DNA of 64,000 bases. It comes from Pedobacter namyangjuensis (GTDB lineage Bacteria; Bacteroidota; Bacteroidia; Sphingobacteriales; Sphingobacteriaceae). Below, one piece after another: positions 43,339 to 52,372 of the stretch (the stretch's first letter is position 1; the number at the start of each line of letters is the position of its first letter). The stretch is taken from assembly GCF_003313325.1 (NCBI RefSeq), contig NZ_QMHQ01000004.1, forward strand, positions 372,001-436,000, given 5' to 3'. Both the position numbers and the translations under genes were made by a program. The notes beneath the pieces are model-generated. The model searched no databases, had not been told where the DNA came from, and saw only the letters and a program-made list of their open reading frames with translations.

Positions 43339-45774
43339 ATGGTTAAAAATTTAGTTTTGTATGGGTGTATTTGCGTATTATTAGGTTTAAGCTTTAGTTT
43401 TAGCAATGAGACGCTACAAAATATCATAACAAAACTAAAGAACTACACCGCAGCAAACCCACAAGAAAAAATACACCTACAAACCGACAAACCTTACTAT
43501 TTAGCTGGCGAAGATATTTGGCTAAAAACCTATATTGTAAATGCGAAGGATGATACTCCATCAGCCATAAGCAAAATAGTTTACATCGAGTTAATAGCTC
43601 CAAATAATCAAGTGGCTAAACTTCTTACCTTACCGATAGATAGCGGAGTTTCAGATGGAAACATACCGCTTCCGGACTCCCTGTTATCAGGGAATTACCG
43701 GTTACGTGCATACACGAATTATATGCGCAACTTTGATGATGCTTTCTTTTTCGAAAAATTTGTATCAATTAATAACGTAGCCAATGGTACAGAACTGGAA
43801 AATAAACAAACGGGCAATAAAATAGATGTTCAGTTTTTCCCAGAGGGAGGAAATTTAGTTGATGGCTTACGTTGCAGAGTTGGTTTTAAAGTTACAAATG
43901 AAACAGGTCTAGGAATTGATGCTAAAGGTTATATAATTGATGAAAAAGGAACGAAAATTACTACAATAAATACAGAACATGCTGGAATGGGCAGTTTTAT
44001 AATTACGCCAGAAAACGGCAAAAAGTATACAGCTCTTATTGCCAACCCGAACACCTCTGAAGAAGTAAAGATCAATTTGCCGAAAATAGAGGGGAGTGGC
44101 TATAATCTATCTGTTAACGCCAACGAAGCATATGTTAGTGTAAAGCTTGGCGTTACAGCAGACAAAATTAAGCAACAAGAAATTACCCTAATAGGGCAAA
44201 ATAACGGGGTTGTGTTTTACAGTTCTACAACAAACATAAATAATGCGTTAACTAGTACCATTATCGGAAAAGATAAATTCCCTACCGGCATCGTACAATT
44301 TACGGCATTTGAAAAAGACAAGCCCATAGCAGAGCGAATAATTTTTATAAATCATAAAGACCAAATCCAAATTAGGGTCGAGAAAAGCAAAACTTTACAT
44401 GCCAATCAATTTCTATTTGATGTATTTGTTACGGATGCAAATCAAAATCCTTTAGACGGAAATTTCTCGGTATCGGTTCTAGATGCAGATAAAGTACAAT
44501 TTAACGAAGATGACGAAACCACTATCCTCTCGAATCTTCTTTTAACATCAGACATTAAAGGATTTGTTGAGCAACCAAATTATTATTTCAACGATATAAA
44601 TCCTGATAAGGAAAAACACTTAGACAATTTATTGCTAACACAAGGCTGGAGAAGATTTATCTGGGAAGATGTAATTGCCGAACAGTGGAAGAGCTTAGTG
44701 TTTGCTCCAGAAAAAACACTTTCTTTTACAGGCCAAGTAGTTAATCTAAGCAACAAGCCCGAACCAAACGCGAAGGTAACTTTATTTTCTGCTACAAATG
44801 GGTTCGATTTAATTTTAGACACTATAGCAGATGTAAAAGGAAATTTTGTTTTTGATAGATTGGACATTCCAGATACTGTTCAGCTTTTTGTGCAAGCAAA
44901 AACAAGTAATAATTTAAAAACGGTAAAAGTTGTCATGGATGATTTTCCATCAATTTCTACACGTAGTTTTATTGGTAAACCCTTTACACTAGATGCCTTT
45001 TTAAACAATGCAAAAGAACAAAACCTTAACACTACAGGCTTTAGCGGAGATGGCATAAAGCTAAAACAAGTTACCATAGCGCAAAAAAAACAACTAAAAC
45101 CAATTGTAAATGTTGCAAATTCTAAAAATAGAAACGGCTCTGCAGATTATGTTTTAGCGAAGGATAAAATTGAATATCAAACCGGCTCTATCTTTGATAT
45201 TTTTAACGCCGGCGTGCCAGGACTGATGATGTACAACGGATATATTGTAAAGAGTGTGATGAATACTGTTTCGATGGCACCTAATTTTAAGGGTAAACGC
45301 CAACCAGTGTTAATATTATTAGACGGCTCCGAAACGGAACAGGTAGAACTTACCAGAATGCCCGCATCAACTGTAGAGGGAATTGAAGTTCTAGTATCCA
45401 ATTATAACACAGCCGTTTACGAAAATGGCTATTGGGGAGTAGTAATTATTACTACAAAATCTGGCGCAATTGACCATAAAACCGATGTGCGATTTAAATC
45501 TTATAATATTGTAAAAACAAACGCCAAAGGTTTTAGTGCAAAAAAAGAGTTTTATGTGCCAAAAGCGATCCCTTTAAAAGATAACACTAAAACCAAAACA
45601 GACTTCTTTACAACGCTTTATTGGAACCCTCATTTTACTTCTAATGTAAATGGAAAAGGCACTATAATAATGCAATCAGTTTCTGCAAAAAAATACCGGT
45701 TTATTATAGAAGGTTTTGACGTAAATGGTAATATTGGAAGAAAAGTATATCATTATCAAACATCCAATTTTTAA
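43339..45774 (+). CDS. MG2/plug-domain exported protein, paralog 2
   Basis: The 811-aa product begins at the base right after the stop of paralog 1, so expression is coupled. It has a signal peptide, MG2-like YLAGEDIWLKTYIV (about 40-140), then directly FPEGGNLVDG (about 167), so the extra domain of paralog 1 is missing. LLTQGWRRFIW follows, then a regulatory-like domain and a plug-like domain in which the core reads PVLILLDGSETEQVEL and TVEGIEVLVSNYNTAVYENG. The C-terminal module has TTLYWNPHFTSNVNG. Function unknown. Confidence 0.85.
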   Translation: MVKNLVLYGCICVLLGLSFSFSNETLQNIITKLKNYTAANPQEKIHLQTDKPYYLAGEDIWLKTYIVNAKDDTPSAISKIVYIELIAPNNQVAKLLTLPIDSGVSDGNIPLPDSLLSGNYRLRAYTNYMRNFDDAFFFEKFVSINNVANGTELENKQTGNKIDVQFFPEGGNLVDGLRCRVGFKVTNETGLGIDAKGYIIDEKGTKITTINTEHAGMGSFIITPENGKKYTALIANPNTSEEVKINLPKIEGSGYNLSVNANEAYVSVKLGVTADKIKQQEITLIGQNNGVVFYSSTTNINNALTSTIIGKDKFPTGIVQFTAFEKDKPIAERIIFINHKDQIQIRVEKSKTLHANQFLFDVFVTDANQNPLDGNFSVSVLDADKVQFNEDDETTILSNLLLTSDIKGFVEQPNYYFNDINPDKEKHLDNLLLTQGWRRFIWEDVIAEQWKSLVFAPEKTLSFTGQVVNLSNKPEPNAKVTLFSATNGFDLILDTIADVKGNFVFDRLDIPDTVQLFVQAKTSNNLKTVKVVMDDFPSISTRSFIGKPFTLDAFLNNAKEQNLNTTGFSGDGIKLKQVTIAQKKQLKPIVNVANSKNRNGSADYVLAKDKIEYQTGSIFDIFNAGVPGLMMYNGYIVKSVMNTVSMAPNFKGKRQPVLILLDGSETEQVELTRMPASTVEGIEVLVSNYNTAVYENGYWGVVIITTKSGAIDHKTDVRFKSYNIVKTNAKGFSAKKEFYVPKAIPLKDNTKTKTDFFTTLYWNPHFTSNVNGKGTIIMQSVSAKKYRFIIEGFDVNGNIGRKVYHYQTSNF

Positions 45775-45785
45775 AAATTTAACAT

Positions 45786-48221
45786 ATGATTATAAAACTC
45801 AAGGTTAGTATCTGCACTACGCTTATTTTTCCTTTACTTTTTTTGTTTGCTGAAGAAACACCCCTTGAAAAACTAGTAAAGCACATATCAAAACTCACCT
45901 CCAGTTATCCACAAGAAAAAATTCATATCCACACAGATAAACCTTACTACGTGATGGGCGAAGAAATTTGGTTGAAGACATACTTAGTAACCGCAGAAAA
46001 AAATGAGCCTTCTTATTTGAGCAAGATATTGTACGTTGAGTTGGTTGACAAAAATAATGTAATAAGAAAAAAGCTTACTTTACCTGTAGAACATGGCCGG
46101 GCAAAAGGCAACATGCTTTTACTTGACTCTGTCTCCTCAGGTAACTTTAGGCTGAGAGCTTACACAAATTACATGCGTAACTTTGGCGAATCTTTCTTTT
46201 TTGAAAAACAGATAACAATAGGAAAAGTTGCGGAAGAAACTATAGCAAATAAACCCGCTTCAAAAAAGCCAGAATTAGACGTGCAATTTTTTCCAGAGGG
46301 AGGAAGCTTAGTTAACGAAATAAGAAGCAAAGTTGCCTTGAAAGCCTTAACCAATGACGGTTTGGGTGCTCAAATAACCGGTTACATTGAGAATCAAAAT
46401 AAAGAAAAAGTAGCTACATTTGAAACCACACATGCGGGAATGGGTGTTTTTGCACTTTTGCCAAAACCGAACGAAAGCTATAACGCTGTGGTCTCGCTTC
46501 CCAATGGAGAAACTAAATTTTTTAAGCTTCCGCAAAGCAAAAATTCGGGTCAAACCTTAGCTGTAAATCTTCATAACGACGAAGTCTCTATTAAAATATC
46601 GAATAGTAAAAATCTGCTAAATCAAGATGAATTTTACGTTTTGGCGCAAGCCAATGGAGTAGTCTATACATCTTTCAAAAGCATTGCAGACAATCAAAAT
46701 ATAGTTACAACGATACCAAAATCTAGTTTCCCAAATGGTGTTGTACATTTTACATTATTTAATAAGGAATTTTTACCCCTAGCAGAGCGTTTAGTTTTTA
46801 TAAATCATCAAAACACTTTAAAATTCGATTTAGAGAAACAAACCATTTCCGACACGTTGAATTCGAAGTCGGTATTAAATCTTTTTGTTACAGACGGCAA
46901 CGCAAATGCGGTGGATGGCAATTTCTCCGTATCTGTTACAGATGCAGCAAAAGTTCCGATTGATGAGGACGATGAAACAACTATAATCTCAAACTTATTA
47001 TTAACATCTGATTTACGCGGATATATTGAAAAACCAAATTACTATTTCAATAATATTAACGACGAAAAAGTGGCTCAACTTGATGCCTTAATGCTAACGC
47101 AGGGTTGGAGAAGATTTAATTGGAAGCAACTAACGGCATTTGAAGAACCAAAAATTTCTTACCGTCCAGAGCAAAGTTTAGAAATTACTGGAACGATAAC
47201 CAACCTTGCCGGCAAACCTAAGGAAAATGCCAAAGTATCTGTCTTTTCGAACACCAAAGGATTTTCTTTTATGTTAGATACTCTTAGCGACGCAACGGGA
47301 AATTTTGTGTTTGATCGACTAGACATTCCAGATAGCGTTTCCCTGATTCTCCAATCAAAAGCTGAGAAGAACAATCCTAATGTAACCCTAAAGCTTAGAC
47401 CCAATCCTTCGGTAGAAAACAATAAATTCCCAAACTTTAAAAAAGACCTCTCAGAATATGTCGCAGAAACTAAACTAATGTTTCAAGAACTTAACAAGCA
47501 TAATTTACTACATAAAGCTATTCTGTTAAATACGGTAAAGATCGTTGGCAAAAAATATGATAAGTCTTTACTAAATGTTACAAATTCTGCTAACGCTTCT
47601 GGCGCTGCCGATGTGGTAGTAAAAAGTGATAAGCTACAGTACGAAACAAATATCCTTAATGCGCTTAGTAGAATCCCAGGTGTTTCAGTTAAAAACGGAA
47701 TGGCAGTTAGAGCATCCAACAGAACGGTTTCCATTACGAGTTCTACTCCTCCACCAATGCTAATAGTTTACGATGGAGTTAAATTTGACCAGCTTCAAGA
47801 TCCTAACTTTTTGTCAACTGTAAATCCTGCTGATATTGAGGGAATTGAAGTACTTATTTCTAATTACAATACCAGCATACATGGCCCTGATGGCTATTTC
47901 GGAATTATCTTCATCACCAGCAAACTTGGCAATTCTGCTTATAGAGATATTCGGACTAATACCCTTGGGTTAAAGAATTTTGGCTTTTCAGTAACAAAAG
48001 ATTTTTACATACCAGCATACGAAAACCCTATGTTAACCGAGAAAATAAGGGATTTACGCAGTACAATTTATTGGAACCCAAATGTAGTTACAAATGTTGA
48101 AGGGCAAGCTTCGTTTAGTTTTTACAATGCCGAAAATCCTGGTTTGTATAGAGTAACAATTGAGGGAATGGACGCATTTGGGAATATTGGCCGAAAAGTT
48201 TTCACATACCAAGCGAAGTAG
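45786..48221 (+). CDS. MG2/plug-domain exported protein, paralog 3
   Basis: The 811-aa product has a signal peptide (FLFAEET), MG2-like YVMGEEIWLKTYLV, FPEGGSLVNE without the extra domain, LLTSDLRGYIEKPNYYF, LMLTQGWRRFNW, and a regulatory-like domain. The plug-like region still carries ALSRIPGVSVKNG, LIVYDGVKFDQLQDP and DIEGIEVLISNYNTSIHGPDGYFGIIFITSK. It ends with the A2M-like module STIYWNPNVVTNVEGQASF. It lies 11 bp after paralog 2. Confidence 0.85.
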   Translation: MIIKLKVSICTTLIFPLLFLFAEETPLEKLVKHISKLTSSYPQEKIHIHTDKPYYVMGEEIWLKTYLVTAEKNEPSYLSKILYVELVDKNNVIRKKLTLPVEHGRAKGNMLLLDSVSSGNFRLRAYTNYMRNFGESFFFEKQITIGKVAEETIANKPASKKPELDVQFFPEGGSLVNEIRSKVALKALTNDGLGAQITGYIENQNKEKVATFETTHAGMGVFALLPKPNESYNAVVSLPNGETKFFKLPQSKNSGQTLAVNLHNDEVSIKISNSKNLLNQDEFYVLAQANGVVYTSFKSIADNQNIVTTIPKSSFPNGVVHFTLFNKEFLPLAERLVFINHQNTLKFDLEKQTISDTLNSKSVLNLFVTDGNANAVDGNFSVSVTDAAKVPIDEDDETTIISNLLLTSDLRGYIEKPNYYFNNINDEKVAQLDALMLTQGWRRFNWKQLTAFEEPKISYRPEQSLEITGTITNLAGKPKENAKVSVFSNTKGFSFMLDTLSDATGNFVFDRLDIPDSVSLILQSKAEKNNPNVTLKLRPNPSVENNKFPNFKKDLSEYVAETKLMFQELNKHNLLHKAILLNTVKIVGKKYDKSLLNVTNSANASGAADVVVKSDKLQYETNILNALSRIPGVSVKNGMAVRASNRTVSITSSTPPPMLIVYDGVKFDQLQDPNFLSTVNPADIEGIEVLISNYNTSIHGPDGYFGIIFITSKLGNSAYRDIRTNTLGLKNFGFSVTKDFYIPAYENPMLTEKIRDLRSTIYWNPNVVTNVEGQASFSFYNAENPGLYRVTIEGMDAFGNIGRKVFTYQAK

Positions 48222-48265
48222 CGAAAAAGCATCGAATAATTATACCAACTAAATATTGATCTGTC

Positions 48266-50638
48266 ATGCTTAAAATGAGAATCGGATTTTGGATGCTACT
48301 AGTTTTACAACTGATATCTTCAGTTAAAGCACAACAATTCAGTGCGATTGATATTAAATTAAAACATTTAGCAAAAGTCACATCTAATTATCCGCAAGAA
48401 AAAATTCATTTGCATTTTGATAAACCATACTATGTTGTGGGCGAAGATATTTGGTTTAAAGCTTATACCGTAACAGCCGAAAAAAATGAGCCTTCGCAAT
48501 TGAGCAAAATACTCTACATTGATTTAATAGACCAGAACAAAGCCATTAGGAAATCCATAACCCTACCTTTAGAAAATGGTTTGGCTAAGGGCAATATTAA
48601 TCTCGCAGATTCTTTAAACGAGGGAAATTACAGGATTAGGGCATACACCAATTACATGAGAAATTATGACAGTTCCTTCTTCTTTGAAAAAGCTATTGAA
48701 ATTGGACATGTAGCAACCGAAAAAAAAACAATTGCAAAGCCCGAAAACAGCCTAAAATTTGATGCAATGTTTTTCCCGGAAAGTGGAAATCTTTTGGCCG
48801 GAGTAAGAAACAAAGTTGGCGTTAAAATAATTACCTCTAATGGCATTGGTGCTAACATGGAGGGTTACGTTGTAGATGAAAAAAATGATAAAGTAGCCTT
48901 TTTTAAAACTGAATATGCAGGAATGGGCGTTTTTGCATTTTCTCCACTAGAAAAAGAAACCTACAAAGCTGTTTTAACAACGGCAGATGGTAAAACCTCA
49001 TCTTTTGCATTACCTCAAGTTTTAAGTTATGGATATAGTTTAAGTGTAAACAGCAACAATGAAAGTGTTCGTATTGGAGTATTTTGCAGCAAAAATCTAA
49101 TTAATAGCGATGTTCATCTGGTAGCACAGGCAAACGGCGTAGTGCTTTCCACATTTACGGTAAAAATGGATAAGGCTGCTGTTGTGGCTAACATTCCGAA
49201 AATTATATTTCCAACGGGTATTGTGCAACTAACATTATTCGATGCAAATTTTGCCCCCATTGCCGAACGGTTGCTATTTGTTAACCACAATGACCAATTA
49301 AATATAGAATTATCAAATAGATATGAAAATGTTGCGCTGGGCAAAGCTCAAATCAGCTTAGAAGTTAAAGATAATCAGCGCAACAATATTGATGGTAGCT
49401 TTTCTGTAGCCGTAACCGATGTTAACAAAGTTGCAATAGATGAAAATGAGGAAACAACTATCCTTTCTAACCTTTTATTAACATCAGATTTGAAAGGTTA
49501 CATCGAAAAACCTAATTACTACTTCAACAATGTTGATGAAAATAAATTAAGGCATTTAGACAATCTGATGCTTACGCAGGGCTGGAGAAGATTTACTTGG
49601 ACGGATATAATTGCGCAGAAAGAACCAGAAATAAATTTCAGGCCTGAGCAAAGTTTCGAAATAACTGGAAAAATAACCGGCGTAAACAATAAACCAATCC
49701 CAAATGCGAAGGTTAATCTTTTTTCTACCACACCCGGATTAATACTCAACCTTGATACCATATCTGACGTAAAAGGCAATTTTGTTTTCGATAGGTTAGA
49801 CATATCGGACAGCTCCTCTTTCATCCTGCAAGCAAAAACAGATAAAAATAGCAAAGCCATAAATTTAATTGCTATGCAAAAGCCTACTATCACTAATGAG
49901 ATAAGAATAGGGAACACACTAGATATTGCCCCATATATTACCGCTACCAAAGAAAGATTTATAGAGCTAAGCAAATTTAACAAACTAGATAAAGGCATAC
50001 TGCTAAAATCTGTAACCATAACCAGCGCCAAACCTAAAAGCAATTTAAATATCCTAAACTCTGCAAACACAAGCGGAGTTGCAGATTATGTTATTACGCA
50101 AGAAGATTTGGCTAAAGAAACAAGCATTATCTTCCCTATATCACGTGCTCCAGGTTGGCTAGGTTTAGCAAAAATGATAGCCGATGATCAGGTGGTTATC
50201 ATAATAGACGGCATAGAAGTTCCAGGCTCTGAGCTTAGTGCAATCCCGATTCAAAAAATTGCTGGTATTGAGTTAGTTACGCGAAACTATAACCTTGCAA
50301 TTTATGCTACCGGAAGAAAGAAGAGGATGTTTGTTACCACCAAATCTGGAAAAGCAAATTCTCCTCCGGCAACAAATACCGCTAACTTAAAAAACATAGG
50401 TCTTTCAGCAACAAAAGAGTTCTACTCGCCCAATTATGATAATCCAAAAACGGACAGACAAGCCAAAGATATGCGTAGCACAATTTATTGGAATCCAAAT
50501 TTAAATACCGATATTACGGGAAAAGCATCTTTCAGTTTTTTTAATGCCAGCACGCCCGGAACTTACAGGATTGTTGTAGAAGGAATGGATAATTTTGGCA
50601 ACCTTGGTAGAAAAGTTTTTAATTACGAAGTAAAGTAA
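48266..50638 (+). CDS. MG2/plug-domain exported protein, paralog 4 (degenerate plug)
   Basis: The 790-aa product has a signal peptide ending VKAQQ. A second ATG at 48275 is an equally good start. It has YVVGEDIWFKAYTV, FPESGNLLAG (Glu-Ser instead of Glu-Gly), LMLTQGWRRFTW, and a regulatory-like domain. In the plug region the signature is eroded: IIFPISRAPGWLGLAK and YNLAIYATGRKKRMFVTTKSG. The C-terminal module is intact (STIYWNPNLNTDITGKASF). It is followed after 7 bp by the enoyl-CoA isomerase gene. Confidence 0.85.
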   Translation: MLKMRIGFWMLLVLQLISSVKAQQFSAIDIKLKHLAKVTSNYPQEKIHLHFDKPYYVVGEDIWFKAYTVTAEKNEPSQLSKILYIDLIDQNKAIRKSITLPLENGLAKGNINLADSLNEGNYRIRAYTNYMRNYDSSFFFEKAIEIGHVATEKKTIAKPENSLKFDAMFFPESGNLLAGVRNKVGVKIITSNGIGANMEGYVVDEKNDKVAFFKTEYAGMGVFAFSPLEKETYKAVLTTADGKTSSFALPQVLSYGYSLSVNSNNESVRIGVFCSKNLINSDVHLVAQANGVVLSTFTVKMDKAAVVANIPKIIFPTGIVQLTLFDANFAPIAERLLFVNHNDQLNIELSNRYENVALGKAQISLEVKDNQRNNIDGSFSVAVTDVNKVAIDENEETTILSNLLLTSDLKGYIEKPNYYFNNVDENKLRHLDNLMLTQGWRRFTWTDIIAQKEPEINFRPEQSFEITGKITGVNNKPIPNAKVNLFSTTPGLILNLDTISDVKGNFVFDRLDISDSSSFILQAKTDKNSKAINLIAMQKPTITNEIRIGNTLDIAPYITATKERFIELSKFNKLDKGILLKSVTITSAKPKSNLNILNSANTSGVADYVITQEDLAKETSIIFPISRAPGWLGLAKMIADDQVVIIIDGIEVPGSELSAIPIQKIAGIELVTRNYNLAIYATGRKKRMFVTTKSGKANSPPATNTANLKNIGLSATKEFYSPNYDNPKTDRQAKDMRSTIYWNPNLNTDITGKASFSFFNASTPGTYRIVVEGMDNFGNLGRKVFNYEVK

Positions 50639-50645
50639 CCAATAT

Positions 50646-51410
50646 ATGAACACAATTGCAGTAACGGTAAAAGATCGTTTGGCTATAATTACACTTAATC
50701 GCGGTAAATCAAATTCTTTAAACAGAGAAATGGTTACCGAGCTTAAAGACATTTTACACAATATAGAAACCGACGAAAACATTGGTGGCGTTATTATAAC
50801 CGGTAAAGAAAATTTCTTTTCTGCCGGCTTAGATCTAATCGAATTATACAATTATAACGAAGAAGAGGCACAAAGTTTCTGGCACTTGTTCTTAGCATTC
50901 GTAGCAAAAATTACGGCTTTTAAAAAGCCATTAGTTACTGCAATTAATGGCCATAGCCCCGCCGGTGGTTGTGTAATTGCCTTAGCTGCCGATATACGTG
51001 TTATGGCAGAAGGAAAATATATCATAGGCTTAAACGAAGTTCCGGTCGGTATTATCGTCCCTAATAGTATTTTTAATTTATATTCATTTTGGTTAGGCAA
51101 GGCCGATGCTACAAGAAGTTTGTTAGAGGGCAAACTCTTCTCCCCAGAAGAAGCGTTAGCTATTGGCTTGGTTGATGAAGTTGTTAAACCCGAAAGCATT
51201 TTAACGGCCGCAGAGAGAAGAGCTAGAAAGTATATGGCTTTTGAAAGCAATACCTGGTCGCAAAGCAAGCTGAATATTAGAAAAGATTTAATTGCCAGCA
51301 CTAGTGCAGACCAATCGGCAGATTTAGAAAAAATGCTTAAACAATGGTGGTCGCCAAGTACCAGAGCTATTTTAAAAACCATTATTGATAGTTTGCAGAA
51401 AAAAGCATAA
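50646..51410 (+). CDS. Delta3,delta2-enoyl-CoA isomerase (crotonase fold)
   Basis: The 254-aa product has the oxyanion-hole sequences FFSAGLDLIELYNYN and NGHSPAGGCVIALAADIRVM, and GLNEVPVGIIVPN. The PAGGC...IGLNE(V/T)..GI pattern resembles mitochondrial ECI1, which moves 3-enoyl double bonds to position 2 during breakdown of unsaturated fatty acids. It is likely cytoplasmic. Position next to a DECR-like reductase supports this assignment over a plain enoyl-CoA hydratase. Its place inside the exported-protein cluster (7 bp after paralog 4) is unexpected. Confidence 0.8.
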   Translation: MNTIAVTVKDRLAIITLNRGKSNSLNREMVTELKDILHNIETDENIGGVIITGKENFFSAGLDLIELYNYNEEEAQSFWHLFLAFVAKITAFKKPLVTAINGHSPAGGCVIALAADIRVMAEGKYIIGLNEVPVGIIVPNSIFNLYSFWLGKADATRSLLEGKLFSPEEALAIGLVDEVVKPESILTAAERRARKYMAFESNTWSQSKLNIRKDLIASTSADQSADLEKMLKQWWSPSTRAILKTIIDSLQKKA

Positions 51411-51462
51411 AACTTATACCGCTAAAAAACTAAATATTAATTACTAAAACCAATTAACAGTT

Positions 51463-52338
51463 ATGTACAACCAACCGATGTTAAGGGATGATGCCTTAAA
51501 AGGTAAAACCATTGTGGTTACTGGTGGCGGCACCGGTTTGGGCAAAGCGATGGGCACCTACTTTTTAAAACTTGGCGCAAACTTGGTTATCACCAGCAGA
51601 AAAATAGATGTTCTGCAAAAAACAGCCGAAGAAATGGCTGCAGAAACTGGCGGGCAAGTTTTGGCTGTACAGTGTGATGTTCGAGATTATACACAAGTTG
51701 AAAATGTATTGGCTGAAACTATAAAAAAATTTGGCAAAGCCGATGCTTTACTCAACAACGCCGCCGGCAACTTTATCTCACCAACCGAAAGATTATCAGC
51801 CAATGCTTTTTCAAGTATTATAGATATCGTTTTAAAAGGAACGGTGAATTGTACGCTAGCTTTTGGCAAACATTGGATTGCTGAAAAACAACCTGCCAAT
51901 ATTCTAAACATTGTAACAACCTATGCTTTTACAGGTTCAGCCTACGTGGTTCCATCAGCTTGCGCAAAAGGTGGAGTTTTAGCAATGACACGCTCGCTAG
52001 CGGTTGAATGGGGAAAATATGGGATTCGCTCTAACGCGATAGCACCTGGCCCATTCCCCACCAAAGGTGCTTGGGACAGACTTTTGCCAGGTGATTTAGC
52101 GGAAAAATTCGACTTTAAAAATCGTGTTCCATTAAAAAGAGTTGGTGAAAATCAAGAATTAGCAAATTTGGCAGCATTTCTAATTAGCGATTTCTCTAGC
52201 TACATTAATGGTGAAGTGATAACTATTGATGGTGGAGAATGGTTACAAGGCGCTGGACAAATGAACGGCCTAGAAGCTATCCCATCAGAAATGTGGGATA
52301 TGTTGGAGCAGATGACTAGATCGGCCAAAGGGAGTTAA
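51463..52338 (+). CDS. 2,4-dienoyl-CoA reductase, SDR type (DECR-like)
   Basis: The 291-aa product has the NADPH-binding TGGGTGLG (20-27), NNAAGNFISPTERLS, and catalytic Tyr about 154 and Lys about 169 spaced by 15, as in mitochondrial DECR1 rather than the usual YxxxK. The C-terminal tail (SEMWDMLEQMTRSAKGS) also parallels DECR1. This enzyme reduces 2,4-dienoyl-CoA to 3-enoyl-CoA, the substrate of the neighbouring isomerase. It is unrelated to the flavin-containing FadH. Confidence 0.87.
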   Translation: MYNQPMLRDDALKGKTIVVTGGGTGLGKAMGTYFLKLGANLVITSRKIDVLQKTAEEMAAETGGQVLAVQCDVRDYTQVENVLAETIKKFGKADALLNNAAGNFISPTERLSANAFSSIIDIVLKGTVNCTLAFGKHWIAEKQPANILNIVTTYAFTGSAYVVPSACAKGGVLAMTRSLAVEWGKYGIRSNAIAPGPFPTKGAWDRLLPGDLAEKFDFKNRVPLKRVGENQELANLAAFLISDFSSYINGEVITIDGGEWLQGAGQMNGLEAIPSEMWDMLEQMTRSAKGS

Positions 52339-52372
52339 GAAACTAATATAGTTAACAATAAAAATCCGCTAA

